This document shows positions 24,853-34,224 of a DNA stretch of 64,000 nt, piece by piece. The notes under the pieces are model-generated. The model ran no database searches, was not told the DNA's origin, and worked only from the letters and a program-made list of their open reading frames with translations. The number at the start of each line of letters is the position of its first letter. Positions within the stretch are counted from its first letter, which is position 1. Origin of the DNA: Methylotenera oryzisoli (lineage in GTDB: Bacteria > Pseudomonadota > Gammaproteobacteria > Burkholderiales > Methylophilaceae); assembly GCA_945878695.1 (NCBI GenBank), contig CAMDXI010000003.1:27243-91242 (forward strand), given 5' to 3'. A program made the translations under genes and the position numbers.

Positions 24853-25755
24853 ATGACTTTAAACGAATTGCGTTTTGTGGTGGCGTTAGCGAAAGAGCGA
24901 AATTTTAGAAAAGCTTCAGAAAAATGTTTTGTGAGTCAGCCGGCACTAAGTTTGGCTGTTAAAAAATTAGAAGACGATCTGGGCGTGCTTATTTTTGAGC
25001 GCAGCCATACCGATATTAGCCCTACGGTGGTTGGGCAAAAAATAATTGAACAAGCCACGCGAGCCCTAGAAGAAGTGGCGCACATAAGGGAAATTGCTAA
25101 GCAAGGCAATAACCAATTGGCCGGGCCGTTTCGCTTAGGGCTGATCTATTCGGTGGGGCCTTATTTGCTACCTGAAATCATACCAATTTTGCGTCGCATT
25201 TGCCCTGACATGCCATTGGACATAGAAGAAAACCTAACGGTACAGTTGGAAGCACAGCTAAAAAGTGGGGCCATAGACGCGGCTATCGTGGCCTTGCCTT
25301 TTGATGTGCCTGGCATTAAAACCCAAGCGCTGTATGACGAGGAATACGTGGTGATGGTCCCTATTAGCCATCCCTGGGCCAATAAAGCCAGCGTGGGGGC
25401 GGATGATTTGCTTGATGAGAATGTGTTGTTACTTAATAGTGGTCATTGTTACAGCCATCAAGTTTTGGCTGCTTGCCCAGATTTATCCAAAAAAGGACAG
25501 GTATTACAGGGTAACTCATTGGAAACTATACGCAATATGGTGGCATCCAATTTAGGCATCACCGTGCTGCCTTGCAGCGCTGCCACAGAACGTTATGTAA
25601 ATCCTTTGGTTAAGGTGATTCCATTTTCTGCGCCGGTACCGGTCAGGCGAATTGCCCTAGCATGGCGTAAAAGTTATGCCAGAGAAATGGCGGTAAACGC
25701 CATATGCGATGCCATTAAGGAAATTAAATCGCCTTGTTTGCACTTAATTAATTAA
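24853..25755 (+). CDS. oxyR: LysR-family peroxide sensor OxyR
   Basis: Has 300 residues. The N-terminal winged HTH is LNELRFVVALAKERNFRKASEKCFVSQPALSLAVKKLEDDLG (3-44). In the effector domain, GHCYSHQVLAAC places Cys199 and Cys208, the same spacing and numbering as the H2O2-sensing pair of E. coli OxyR, so a redox switch is expected. It activates catalase and peroxiredoxin genes in the family, but none of those genes is in this window. GGGGG precedes the ATG as ribosome binding site. It ends at a terminator shared with the facing pqqA. Confidence 0.92.
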   Translation: MTLNELRFVVALAKERNFRKASEKCFVSQPALSLAVKKLEDDLGVLIFERSHTDISPTVVGQKIIEQATRALEEVAHIREIAKQGNNQLAGPFRLGLIYSVGPYLLPEIIPILRRICPDMPLDIEENLTVQLEAQLKSGAIDAAIVALPFDVPGIKTQALYDEEYVVMVPISHPWANKASVGADDLLDENVLLLNSGHCYSHQVLAACPDLSKKGQVLQGNSLETIRNMVASNLGITVLPCSAATERYVNPLVKVIPFSAPVPVRRIALAWRKSYAREMAVNAICDAIKEIKSPCLHLIN

Positions 25756-25779
25756 TCCAGGTTGGCTGGCAATGGCAAT

Positions 25780-25807
25780 AAAAAAGGACGCCTAGGCGTC
25801 CTTTTTT
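25780..25807. terminator. Bidirectional terminator between oxyR and pqqA
   Basis: A6-GGACGCC-TA-GGCGTCC-T6, a perfect 28-bp inverted repeat lying between convergent oxyR and pqqA. It serves both. Confidence 0.88.
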
Positions 25808-25830
25808 CGTTGAACTTAAGGGTTCAAAAA

Positions 25831-25902
25831 TTATTTGTTCATTACGTACATGGTTACTTCAAAACCAAAACGCATTTCTGTAGCTGCTGGTGTTGTCCAC
25901 AT
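25831..25902 (-). CDS. pqqA: Pyrroloquinoline quinone precursor peptide PqqA
   Basis: A 23-residue peptide read from ATG at 25902 to TAA at 25831-25833. It begins MWTTPAATEM and contains EVTMY. Glu15 and Tyr19 have the E-x-x-x-Y spacing that PqqE and later enzymes cross-link into PQQ, and its length equals that of the Klebsiella precursor (family knowledge). CAGGAG lies 7 bp before the ATG, a strong ribosome binding site. No pqqB, C, D or E is in the window, so it is a detached precursor gene. It is too short for default gene callers. A terminator at 25780-25807 closes it. Confidence 0.93.
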   Translation of the reverse strand: MWTTPAATEMRFGFEVTMYVMNK

Positions 25903-26004
25903 GGTAATTCTCCTGTTGGTTGATTAATTAAGTCGTACACAATCTATGACTTGAATAATACAGGCCGATTAAATTAATTCCCTATGTAATCCTACTAAAT
26001 ACGG

Positions 26005-26021
26005 CTAATGATTTTCATTAG
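26005..26021. promoter_or_regulatory. Fur-like palindrome upstream of pqqA
   Basis: CTAATGA-TTT-TCATTAG, a perfect 7-bp inverted repeat. Its core TAATGATTTTCATTA differs from the central 15 bases of the classic Fur box at two positions, and 14 of 19 positions match overall. It lies about 100 bp upstream of the pqqA start and just after the stop of the DUF3426 gene. No clear -35/-10 pair was found around it. Confidence 0.4.
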
Positions 26022-26038
26022 ATAAGCTAAGGCTTAGC

Positions 26039-26707
26039 CTAATAAAATAAGCGTACTCGGTAGCCAGCCATGCTTAGATCTGGATTGGCTAAAGGCAGCA
26101 TCAATTTAAGGGATTGCCCAGCCGCCAATCCTAATTTGGCATCAGTTCCATGCTCTAGGTAGTCACTCGGGTTAAACCTCGCTGTGAATTTAGCCCTATC
26201 ATCGATATCGGTAAGAATTAATTCTACAGTTGGGTAAGCCTGACTAAACGCAGCTTGATTGACGATGGTGCTCGATAAGTGCATTAAGCCAACGCGTAGT
26301 TCGTCCTCTAGCAAGTCCGTGTCATCTAGCACCAGCAAATTAATTTGTTTGGCCAAGGCAATGTCGCAGCCTATTTTTTTACAGGCCAGCTTTAAGTAAG
26401 CTTGGCTGCTGGGGTAGCGCCAGCTTATTTCTGCACGCAAGAAATAAACCGTTTGTAGCAGCGCGCTAAGCAATAAGAGCAGCAGCAAAAAAACAGCCAA
26501 ACTATTCTTCCATACCGTTTTTGTTGTACTTTTGCTTGAATTGGCGCCGCTGTGCTTGGTGTTTTCTGCGCTAGCTTGAGTATGGCCTTGTGCGTTAAAT
26601 AGCTTGAAACAATGACCGCAACAGACCAGGCCTTGGTGCAATTTTAATTGATCCTCGGCCACCTTAAAACGGCTTTGGCACGATGGGCAATCTAAGCTTA
26701 CGATCAT
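26039..26707 (-). CDS. DUF3426 protein with N-terminal zinc-ribbon and one membrane helix
   Basis: Has 222 residues from ATG at 26707. The MJ0042-type zinc ribbon has CPSC and CGHC in the first 40 residues (DCPSCQSRFKVAEDQL...CCGHCFKLFNAQ). A membrane helix SLAVFLLLLLLLSALLQTVYFL is at about 76-97. The periplasmic C-terminal domain follows and ends in a beta-rich segment AGYRVRLFY. Function is unknown. The family regularly follows prmA in betaproteobacteria, and here the start overlaps the prmA stop by 4 bp, so it is co-translated. Confidence 0.85.
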   Translation of the reverse strand: MIVSLDCPSCQSRFKVAEDQLKLHQGLVCCGHCFKLFNAQGHTQASAENTKHSGANSSKSTTKTVWKNSLAVFLLLLLLLSALLQTVYFLRAEISWRYPSSQAYLKLACKKIGCDIALAKQINLLVLDDTDLLEDELRVGLMHLSSTIVNQAAFSQAYPTVELILTDIDDRAKFTARFNPSDYLEHGTDAKLGLAAGQSLKLMLPLANPDLSMAGYRVRLFY

Positions 26708-27591
26708 TTTTTGTTGCCGGTTAACAAGACCCATGCATCCATGTAAACCGGCGCCTGCATATCAAACCACGGGGCATAAATAGCCGATACGGCCTCGGCT
26801 TGTTCTTTCAATATGCCAGACAAGGCAATTTTACCGCCGGACCTGCAGGATTTAGCCAAGGCCGGTGCCAACACGCTCAACGCGCTAGACAAGATGTTGG
26901 CCACTACGATGTCGTACTCTTCTGTTTGGTAGTCGTTGGCATGATAAAAGCTCGCCTGCACGGCGTTTTGCTCGGCGTTATACAAGCTGGCTTGTATGGC
27001 TTGCGCATCGATGTCGGTGCCCACCACCTTAGACGCGCCTAATTTTTTAGCAGCGATGGCGAGAATGCCAGAACCGCAACCGTAATCCAATACGCTCCGG
27101 TCTTTTTTTACGGTTTGGCTAAGCCAAGCCAAACACAAATGCGTAGTCGGGTGGCTGCCCGTTCCAAAGGCCAGGCCGGGATCCAGCACGATATTAATCG
27201 CATTGGCATTAGGGGCGCTGTGCCAGGTAGGTACTATCCATAAATCATCGGTAATTTTTATTGGATCAAACTGCGATTGGGTGGCGCGGACCCAGTCTTG
27301 TTCTTGTATGACTTCGGTGGTGTAGTGCAAAGACGGCAACTTGGTTAGGCGCGATAAATCGGCCATGACTTTCTGCACATCCACCCCTTCATCAAACAGG
27401 GCGCTGACTAAATTTTGTTGCCAGATACCGGGAGGGGGGTCACCGGGTTCTCCAAAAATAGGTTGTTCGTCTAGCGTGTCGGCGTTGGCGTCTTCAATGA
27501 TGGCCGACAGCGCGCCTTGTTCCATTAAAGTATCGCTGATTAAATCAGCCGTGTTGTCTTGTGCTGCAATTTTTAACGATAGCCATGCCAT
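26704..27591 (-). CDS. prmA: Ribosomal protein L11 methyltransferase
   Basis: SAM-dependent enzyme that trimethylates L11. It has 295 residues. The N-terminal substrate-recognition domain is about 1-120. LDPGLAFGTGSHPTTHLCLAWL and VLDYGCGSGILAIAAKKLGASKVVGTDIDAQA make the SAM site, and VVANILSSAL is the post-II NxxS-type motif. It follows accC by 37 bp in an accB-accC-prmA operon. Confidence 0.96.
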   Translation of the reverse strand: MAWLSLKIAAQDNTADLISDTLMEQGALSAIIEDANADTLDEQPIFGEPGDPPPGIWQQNLVSALFDEGVDVQKVMADLSRLTKLPSLHYTTEVIQEQDWVRATQSQFDPIKITDDLWIVPTWHSAPNANAINIVLDPGLAFGTGSHPTTHLCLAWLSQTVKKDRSVLDYGCGSGILAIAAKKLGASKVVGTDIDAQAIQASLYNAEQNAVQASFYHANDYQTEEYDIVVANILSSALSVLAPALAKSCRSGGKIALSGILKEQAEAVSAIYAPWFDMQAPVYMDAWVLLTGNKK

Positions 27592-27628
27592 GCGATACCA
27601 ACCTATTGAACATGCTTATTGCTAAACA

Positions 27629-28984
27629 TTATTTATTGTAGATGCCTAATTTTTGCTCCAAGTAATGAATACTGGTGCCGCCGGTATGGAAGGCCGCATC
27701 GGCCATCAAATCAATGTGCAAAGGAATGTTAGTGTTTATGCCAGACACCATCATTTCCGATAAGGCGATGCGCATACGGGCGATCGCTTGGTTGCGTGTG
27801 TCACCGTAAGTAATTAGCTTACCTATCATGGAATCGTAGTGGGCCGGCACCGTGTAGCCCGCGTATGCGTGGGTATCCATGCGCACGCCTGGTCCGCCAG
27901 GCATGTGGAAGGCGCTGATTTTACCGGGCGACGGCACAAAGCTGTACGGGTCTTCCGCATTAATCCTGCATTCGATGGCGTGGCCTTTTAATACCACGTC
28001 TTTTTGGCGGAATTTGAGTTTCTCGCCGGCCGCCACAAAAATTTGTTGCTGGACTAAATCAATGCCGGTGATCATTTCCGTGACCGTGTGTTCCACTTGC
28101 AAACGGGTGTTCATCTCGATGAAATAAAATTCATTATTTTCATACAAAAATTCGAAAGTACCGGCACCGCGGTAATTGATTTTTCGACAAGCTTCGGCGC
28201 AACGCTCACCAATTTTGTCGCGTAGTCTGGTGTTTAATAATGGTGCAGGTGCTTCTTCAATAATTTTTTGGTGACGGCGTTGCATGGAGCAATCGCGTTC
28301 ACCTAAAAACACCGCATTGCCATGCTGATCAGCCAATATTTGAATTTCAATGTGGCGTGGCTTCTCTAGGTATTTTTCCATGTAAACCACTGGGTTGCCA
28401 AACGCGGCTTGGGCTTCGGCTTTGGTCATGTTCACCGAGGCGATCAGCGCCGCTTCCGTGTGCACCACGCGCATGCCGCGTCCACCGCCGCCGCCAGCTG
28501 CTTTAATGATCACCGGGTAACCAACTTGTTTGGCGGTTTTGATGATTTCAACTGGGTCGTCTGAAAGTGCCCCATCTGAGCCTGGTACACAAGGCACGCC
28601 GGCTTTTTTCATGGCATTTTTGGCCGACACTTTGTCGCCCATTAAACGGATGGTTTCTGCTCTAGGGCCAATAAAGACAAAGCCACTTTGTTCCACGCGT
28701 TCTGCAAAATCGGCATTTTCCGATAAAAAGCCATAACCAGGATGGATGGCTTGTGCATCGGTCACTTCAGCCGCACTGATAACGGCGGGAATATTTAAAT
28801 AACTTTGACCTGAAGGCGCTGGGCCTATGCAAACGGATTCGTCGGCTAATTTTACGTATTTAGCTTCACGGTCTGCTTCAGAATGAACTGCGACCGTTTT
28901 GATGCCCAACTCGCGGCAAGCGCGCTGAACGCGTAAGGCAATTTCGCCTCGGTTAGCGATTAAGATTTTGTCAAACATAGCCAT
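27629..28984 (-). CDS. accC: Acetyl-CoA carboxylase, biotin carboxylase subunit
   Basis: Carboxylates the biotin on AccB with ATP and bicarbonate, the first step of fatty-acid synthesis. It has 451 residues. It shows [21 protein letters not shown], the ATP-grasp loop [35 protein letters not shown] and [25 protein letters not shown] at 28978 (MFDKIL) is an alternative start. It lies 18 bp downstream of accB. Confidence 0.98.
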   Translation of the reverse strand: MAMFDKILIANRGEIALRVQRACRELGIKTVAVHSEADREAKYVKLADESVCIGPAPSGQSYLNIPAVISAAEVTDAQAIHPGYGFLSENADFAERVEQSGFVFIGPRAETIRLMGDKVSAKNAMKKAGVPCVPGSDGALSDDPVEIIKTAKQVGYPVIIKAAGGGGGRGMRVVHTEAALIASVNMTKAEAQAAFGNPVVYMEKYLEKPRHIEIQILADQHGNAVFLGERDCSMQRRHQKIIEEAPAPLLNTRLRDKIGERCAEACRKINYRGAGTFEFLYENNEFYFIEMNTRLQVEHTVTEMITGIDLVQQQIFVAAGEKLKFRQKDVVLKGHAIECRINAEDPYSFVPSPGKISAFHMPGGPGVRMDTHAYAGYTVPAHYDSMIGKLITYGDTRNQAIARMRIALSEMMVSGINTNIPLHIDLMADAAFHTGGTSIHYLEQKLGIYNK

Positions 28985-29002
28985 GTGATTAAAACCCCGT
29001 GA

Positions 29003-29458
29003 TTAAGCAATAATGAAAAGAGGTTCGCCGTATTCCACTGCCAAGCCATTATCAAGCAAGATTTTTTTCACCACACCGGCTTTGTCCGATTCAATCTCAT
29101 TTAATAATTTCATCGCTTCGATGATGCACAAGGTGTCGCCCACCGCTACCGTGTCACCCACTTCCACAAATGGTTTGGAATCCGGTGAAGCCGAACGGTA
29201 GAAAGTACCGACCATAGGCGAATTAACCGCATGGCCTTCTTCAACCACCGGTGCGTCCGCTGCGGCCGGAGCGGCTGCTGCTGGCGCGCCAGTGGTGTAA
29301 TGCTGAGGTGGCGCGTAGTTGCTGTATTGTTGAGTAGCGGCATTGGCAGTGAAGTTACGGCTAATGCGCACTTTTTCACCGTCTTCGGTTAGCTCGAGTT
29401 CGGCTATGCCAGATTCTTCAACAAGATCGATTAATTTTTTAAGTTTGCGTAAGTCCAT
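29003..29458 (-). CDS. accB: Acetyl-CoA carboxylase, biotin carboxyl carrier protein
   Basis: Has 151 residues. The N-terminal helix region [23 protein letters not shown] is followed by an Ala/Pro-rich linker (about 50-75). The C-terminal biotinyl domain has [10 protein letters not shown], whose Lys carries biotin. It pairs with accC directly downstream. aroQ lies 50 bp upstream. Confidence 0.97.
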   Translation of the reverse strand: MDLRKLKKLIDLVEESGIAELELTEDGEKVRISRNFTANAATQQYSNYAPPQHYTTGAPAAAAPAAADAPVVEEGHAVNSPMVGTFYRSASPDSKPFVEVGDTVAVGDTLCIIEAMKLLNEIESDKAGVVKKILLDNGLAVEYGEPLFIIA

Positions 29459-29508
29459 AATAACCTCTAGAAATCCAGGAATAATTCAATTAATTAAGAA
29501 TAGTTTTT

Positions 29509-29958
29509 TTAAGCTTGATCGTTATGCTTGATTGCGTAATCAAGCGCCAAGGCATAGCCTTGTGCACCTAAACCGCTGATCACACCAACTGCGATGTCGG
29601 TAAAATACGAATGATGGCGGAAGGCTTCTCGGGCATACACATTGGATAAGTGCACTTCTATAAACGGCACTTTTACTGCAGAAAGGGCATCGCGCATGGC
29701 CACCGATGTGTGGGTAAAGGCGGCGGGATTAATAATGACAAAATCCACTTTGCTGGTCGCCAGCGATTGAATTTTAGTTACCAAATCGGCTTCGGCATTG
29801 CTTTGAAACGTCTCTAGCGCCACCCCAGCTTGCGCTGCCATGTCCACCAAAGTTTGATTGATGCTGGCTAGGGTCGCTTTGCCATAATGTTCAGGCTCAC
29901 GCAAACCCAACATATTGAGGTTAGGGCCATGAATGACTAAAATGGATTTAGCAGGCAT
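29509..29958 (-). CDS. aroQ: Type II 3-dehydroquinate dehydratase
   Basis: Third step of the shikimate pathway, usually a dodecamer. From ATG at 29958 it has 149 residues. [21 protein letters not shown] is at the N terminus, [16 protein letters not shown] carries the catalytic region and [31 protein letters not shown] follows. A longer frame starts with GTG at 29979 but has no better ribosome site. It heads aroQ-accB-accC-prmA. Confidence 0.95.
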   Translation of the reverse strand: MPAKSILVIHGPNLNMLGLREPEHYGKATLASINQTLVDMAAQAGVALETFQSNAEADLVTKIQSLATSKVDFVIINPAAFTHTSVAMRDALSAVKVPFIEVHLSNVYAREAFRHHSYFTDIAVGVISGLGAQGYALALDYAIKHNDQA

Positions 29959-30137
29959 ACGCGCGGTCTTTTTTAACACTAATAAGCGAAAATTTGGGCA
30001 ACTTCATAAATGCAAGTTTGCCGAAGTTAGCTGGTTTTGTCCAGCAAATTTACAGCAATTAAGCGAAATTACACCGCATCCATGATTTAAGTACTTGATA
30101 TCGTTAGCTTAAAAACGCCGCTATTATTTTGCTTAGA

Positions 30138-30686
30138 TTAGTCCTGAATTAAGGGCTCTAAAGCCTCGCTTAATAGGGCTTTTGAGATGCGGCCAAAGAA
30201 ATTTTTTTGCACCACGCCGTCTTTGTCTATGATGACGGTATAAGGTAGCACACCTTGGCTGTTACCAAAGTCGCTGGCCAATTGCATGCCTTCGTCTTCC
30301 GCCACCAATAAGGGGTAGCTAACCGGGGTAGCCAGCGCAAACTCTTTAACCAAAGCTAATTCGTCTACCGCCAAGCCCACTACCACCACGTTTTTAGCTT
30401 GGTATTGCTTGTGCAATTCGGCGAGTTCTGGCATTTCCTCGCGGCAGGGAGGGCACCAGGTTGCCCAAAAATTAAGCACAACAATTTTACCTTGGTACTG
30501 GTTTAAATCTTGGCGTATGCCGTCCTCGTTGACTAATTGGCTGTTAAAAAAAGCCGCGGTCGAAACGCTAGGCGGATTGGATTGCTTCAGTGGCGAGTTA
30601 GGGTTAAGGGCAAAGTAATAAATAGCAAAGCCCAAGCCAAACATAAGGGCAAAGTAAATGGCATTGTTGCGTAATTTAGTTAGCAT
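30138..30686 (-). CDS. TlpA/ResA-like membrane-anchored thioredoxin
   Basis: Has 182 residues. The N-terminal membrane anchor is at about 9-27. The thioredoxin fold has the active-site WCPPC at 77-81 in NFWATWCPPCREEMPELAELHKQY, and the cis-Pro region is at GVLPYTVIIDKDG. It probably reduces periplasmic disulfides, for example in apocytochromes c. Its start overlaps the end of dsbD, which would supply its electrons, so the pair is a functional unit. That fits the c-type cytochromes encoded nearby. Confidence 0.9.
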   Translation of the reverse strand: MLTKLRNNAIYFALMFGLGFAIYYFALNPNSPLKQSNPPSVSTAAFFNSQLVNEDGIRQDLNQYQGKIVVLNFWATWCPPCREEMPELAELHKQYQAKNVVVVGLAVDELALVKEFALATPVSYPLLVAEDEGMQLASDFGNSQGVLPYTVIIDKDGVVQKNFFGRISKALLSEALEPLIQD

Positions 30687-32572
30687 GGCGTCGTTCCTTG
30701 ATCTTTTGCGTCGGTTAAGCAGCCATCACGCTGCTGCAAGGTGCGGCTAAAGCGCTCGGCATTTTGAAAGCCGACGGTTTTTAGGCTAGGCATTTCTTGG
30801 CCGCGCCCATTAAAAAAGGCTATACCGGGTGGGCCGTATAAGCCAAAACGTTTTAATAATGCGCGGTCTGCATCGGAATTCGCCGTGACATCGGCTTGCA
30901 ATAACACGGTGTCTTTTAACAGCTGCTGCACTCTCTTATCGCTAAAAGTGAATTGTTCCAACTCCTTGCAAGCCACGCACCAGTCTGCATAAAAATCCAA
31001 CATCACTGGCCGGCCTTGGCTGTTGGCCAACCTTGCGTTCAATTCGGCCAGGCTTTTTACGCGTTCAAAAACAAGGGCATGGTTTGATGCGGCGGTTGAT
31101 CCACTGTTGTTGATCAAGGCATCAAGCGGTTGAGAGGGGGATTTGGCGCCAGACAGGGCACCAATTAATAGTGCCATGCCTAGCAATAGCAGAATAACCG
31201 CCACGCCTTTGCTCAACCTAGCGCCATGGCTGGCGTGCTCAGCTAGGCGATCCAAGGCCTTGTGGTAAACCGCCGTCATGATGAGCAAGATCGACCAAAG
31301 GCCTAACTGCCATGCCATGGTGAGCAAGGGGCTAATCAGCCATATGGCCATGGCCAGCATCACCAGGCCAAAGAAATGGCGAACGCCGTTCATCCAGTCA
31401 CCGGTTTTTGGCAACAAGCTGCCGGCAGAGGCGCCTATCAATAACAGTGGCACGCCCATGCCCAGCCCTAACGCAAACAAGCCCAGGCCACCCAATAACA
31501 CGTCGTGGGTTTGCCCTATGTAAATCAGAGCGCCGGCGAGTGGGGCGGCCACACACGGGCTGACGATTAGGGCCGATAAAGCGCCCATGACAAACACGCC
31601 GATAAAGCGACCGCCTTTTATTTTGTTGGTGGTCTGCAGCATTTGATCTTCAAAGCGCTGCGGCAGCTTTAATTCATACAGGCCAAACATGGAGCCAGCC
31701 AGCAACACAAACAGCACGGCAGTGCTGCCTAAGACCCAGGGATTCTGCAAGGCTTGGCTGATTAAATTGCCAGTGAGGCCGGCGACCACCCCGGCTAAGG
31801 CATAACTCAAGGCCATGCCCAATACATAGGCCAGCGATAAACTAAAGCCGTGCCATTTGGCCGCGGCGTTGTTCACGCGGTGTTGGCCAACAATGATGCT
31901 TGATAAAATCGGGATCATGGGCAACACGCAAGGCGTCATGGACAACAATAGGCCGGCAAAAAAGAAGCCGGTTATGGCCAACCAAACCTGGCCGGATTTT
32001 AATAATTGCGTGCTGCTGTCGGCTTCATCATTAATGTTGGTCGGGGTGGTCGGTGCGCTTAGTGCGGCGGTGGCGGTTTGATCAAAAGCCACGGTGAGGG
32101 TGTTTTTAATCGGGGCGTAGCATAAGCCTTTTTCGCTGCAGCCTTGGTAGCTGGCAAGCAGCGTAATCTTTTCACTGGGCGCGCTAAGTTTTAGGCTGGC
32201 TTGAAAATCACGGTGATAGACTTCTTGTTTGCCAAAGTTAGCGTCTTCTTTGATTTCCCCAGCAGGCAATTGAATGTCGGATAATGCAATGTTGCTAGGT
32301 GAAAGCACGCTAAATTGGATGCGCTCGCGGTATAAATAATGGCCAGGTGCAATGCTAAAATGCGCTTGCACGGTTTGCTTATCCAGCGGTTTTAATTGCA
32401 GTTGAAAGGCCACCTCAGGGGCTAACACGGCGTCGCTATTGCTGTTGAATAAATTAGTCAATCCACTGCTGTTCTCGGCAAACGCCGGGGTTAAAAAGCC
32501 GCAAGAAAAAATCAGCGCGGCCAATGCGGCGATGCTGAAATTAGATAGAGGGAGCAACAATAATTTTTTCAC
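30680..32572 (-). CDS. dsbD: Thiol:disulfide interchange protein DsbD
   Basis: Carries electrons from cytoplasmic thioredoxin to periplasmic thiol proteins. It has 630 residues. A signal peptide (about 1-32) is followed by the N-terminal alpha domain with the Cys pair in GCSEKGLCY. The eight-helix beta domain (about 195-460) contains MTPCVLPMIPI and IVSPCVAAPLAGAL. The C-terminal thioredoxin domain has WCVAC (Cys532/Cys535). The start is GTG at 32572, preceded by only a weak ribosome site. Confidence 0.95.
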   Translation of the reverse strand: MKKLLLLPLSNFSIAALAALIFSCGFLTPAFAENSSGLTNLFNSNSDAVLAPEVAFQLQLKPLDKQTVQAHFSIAPGHYLYRERIQFSVLSPSNIALSDIQLPAGEIKEDANFGKQEVYHRDFQASLKLSAPSEKITLLASYQGCSEKGLCYAPIKNTLTVAFDQTATAALSAPTTPTNINDEADSSTQLLKSGQVWLAITGFFFAGLLLSMTPCVLPMIPILSSIIVGQHRVNNAAAKWHGFSLSLAYVLGMALSYALAGVVAGLTGNLISQALQNPWVLGSTAVLFVLLAGSMFGLYELKLPQRFEDQMLQTTNKIKGGRFIGVFVMGALSALIVSPCVAAPLAGALIYIGQTHDVLLGGLGLFALGLGMGVPLLLIGASAGSLLPKTGDWMNGVRHFFGLVMLAMAIWLISPLLTMAWQLGLWSILLIMTAVYHKALDRLAEHASHGARLSKGVAVILLLLGMALLIGALSGAKSPSQPLDALINNSGSTAASNHALVFERVKSLAELNARLANSQGRPVMLDFYADWCVACKELEQFTFSDKRVQQLLKDTVLLQADVTANSDADRALLKRFGLYGPPGIAFFNGRGQEMPSLKTVGFQNAERFSRTLQQRDGCLTDAKDQGTTPC

Positions 32573-32751
32573 GTAGCGGTGTTTCCATGGAAAATAATTT
32601 TAACAAATGGCATGCTGGGTACTTGTCATTATAGAATACCGGCACCACAAAAAACCAAGTGAGTGGTATTAAGACCAGCTCAGTTTTATATAGTCTGGCT
32701 TTTGATAGGCTAGGGTTATCATACGTTCCATTGTTTAAGGTAGTTAAGCGC

Positions 32752-33147
32752 ATGCGCATTATTTTTTTCTTGGCCGTACTGGCTTTTCCAGTGGCTGAAA
32801 TTTGGATTTTAATGGATTTGGCCGAGCAATACGGTGGCTGGCTAATCCTCTATTTACTGGTCATTACCCTGCTAGGCCTGCGGCTTATTCGCGATGAAAA
32901 ACAGTCGTTTTCTGGGCGCATGATGCAACACTTAAGCGCGGGCGGCAATCCGATCAAAGCCTTGTTTGGCAGTGCCCGCAATATTATGGCCGGCGTGTTG
33001 CTGATTATCCCTGGCATCATGACCGACATCCTGGCCGCCATTCTGTTATTGATCCCGGTTAATGCCACGGCGCAATCGCGGCCTAATCAGCAGGCCAGTG
33101 CCGCCAATGACGACGTCATCGAAGGCGAATTTCATAGAGAAGATTAA
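32752..33147 (+). CDS. fxsA: FxsA family membrane protein
   Basis: Has 131 residues from ATG at 32752, where the family begins (MRIIFFLAVLAFPVAEIWILMDLAEQYGGW). An in-frame upstream extension to 32659 lacks similarity. Four hydrophobic stretches lie within residues 1-105, then a polar tail ends DDVIEGEFHRED. Function is poorly defined. In E. coli FxsA suppresses phage T7 exclusion when overproduced. It is followed after 3 bp by the reductase gene, so it is co-transcribed. Confidence 0.88.
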   Translation: MRIIFFLAVLAFPVAEIWILMDLAEQYGGWLILYLLVITLLGLRLIRDEKQSFSGRMMQHLSAGGNPIKALFGSARNIMAGVLLIIPGIMTDILAAILLLIPVNATAQSRPNQQASAANDDVIEGEFHRED

Positions 33148-33150
33148 GGC

Positions 33151-34185
33151 ATGACTTACCAAATTAGCATACCCGCTAGCGGCCACCAATTCAGCGCCAA
33201 AGCCTCAGACAACTTACTCGAGTCGGCCATCGCCGCCGGCGTTAACCTGCCTTACGGTTGCCGCAATGGCACGTGCGGCAGTTGCAAAGGCGATATCCTC
33301 AGCGGCTCCGTTCATCATGAAGATTACGCCGCTGGCGCACTGACGGAGGCCGAATTGGCTGCGGGCAAAGCTTTGTTTTGCTGCGCCTACCCCTTGTCAG
33401 ATTTGACTTTGGCTTGCCGTGAAATACGTGCGGACATTATCCCGCCACGCATATTACCGGCGCGGGTAGAGCGTAAAGAACAGCTGGCGCCGGATGTGAT
33501 GGCTTTGTTTTTAAAATTACCCAGCGGCGAGCAATTAAAATTCATGGCTGGCCAATACTTGGAAATCATATTAAAAGACGGCAAGCGCCGCGCTTTTTCA
33601 TTGGCCAATGCACCGCATGCCAACGCACTATTGGAACTGCATTTGCGCTTAATCCCCGGTGGTCAGTTTACCGAATACGTTTTTAATGAAATGCCAGAAA
33701 AAGCCATATTGCGTATAGAAGCGCCATTCGGTAGTTTCTTTTTGCGAGAAGACTCCAGTAAGCCCATCATCATGGTGGCAGGCGGCACCGGCTTTGCGCC
33801 GATTAAGGGCATCATAGAGCACATGCTGCATAACAACATTAAGCGTCCGATTAGCTTGTATTGGGGTGCCCATGCGCAGCAAGATTTGTATATGACGGCA
33901 TTGGCCCAAGCCTGGGCGGCAGCCCACGATCACATTCATTACATACCGGTTTTATCCAATCCACTGGCAACGGATAATTGGCAAGGCCGAACCGGCTTTG
34001 TCCACCAAGCGGTGTTGGATGATTTTGCCCAAACCGGCCTAGCCAACTACGAAGTCTATTGTTGCGGTGCGCCAGCCATGGTGGAAGTGGCGCATGCCGA
34101 CTTTGTTGCGGCCGGTTTAAGCGACGATGCCTTTTTCTCCGATGCGTTTAATTACGCAAAGCCTACGCCAAAGCCTAGCAGCTAA
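33151..34185 (+). CDS. NAD(P)H-flavin oxidoreductase with N-terminal plant-type [2Fe-2S] ferredoxin domain
   Basis: Has 344 residues. The ferredoxin domain is at 1-90, with cluster ligands in YGCRNGTCGSCKGD and a fourth Cys in LFCCAYP. The FAD-binding beta-barrel has RAFSLANAP (about 146-154). The NAD(P)-binding domain starts at MVAGGTGFAPIKGIIEHML and ends in YCCGAPAMVEVA. The build equals phenol hydroxylase or CDP-6-deoxyglucoseen reductase components, but no partner oxygenase is adjacent. The electron acceptor is therefore unknown. The cytochrome b cassette starts 103 bp downstream. Confidence 0.88.
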   Translation: MTYQISIPASGHQFSAKASDNLLESAIAAGVNLPYGCRNGTCGSCKGDILSGSVHHEDYAAGALTEAELAAGKALFCCAYPLSDLTLACREIRADIIPPRILPARVERKEQLAPDVMALFLKLPSGEQLKFMAGQYLEIILKDGKRRAFSLANAPHANALLELHLRLIPGGQFTEYVFNEMPEKAILRIEAPFGSFFLREDSSKPIIMVAGGTGFAPIKGIIEHMLHNNIKRPISLYWGAHAQQDLYMTALAQAWAAAHDHIHYIPVLSNPLATDNWQGRTGFVHQAVLDDFAQTGLANYEVYCCGAPAMVEVAHADFVAAGLSDDAFFSDAFNYAKPTPKPSS

Positions 34186-34224
34186 TCAAGGCTTATCTGG
34201 CCTTAGACTAAGGCGCTTACGCTT

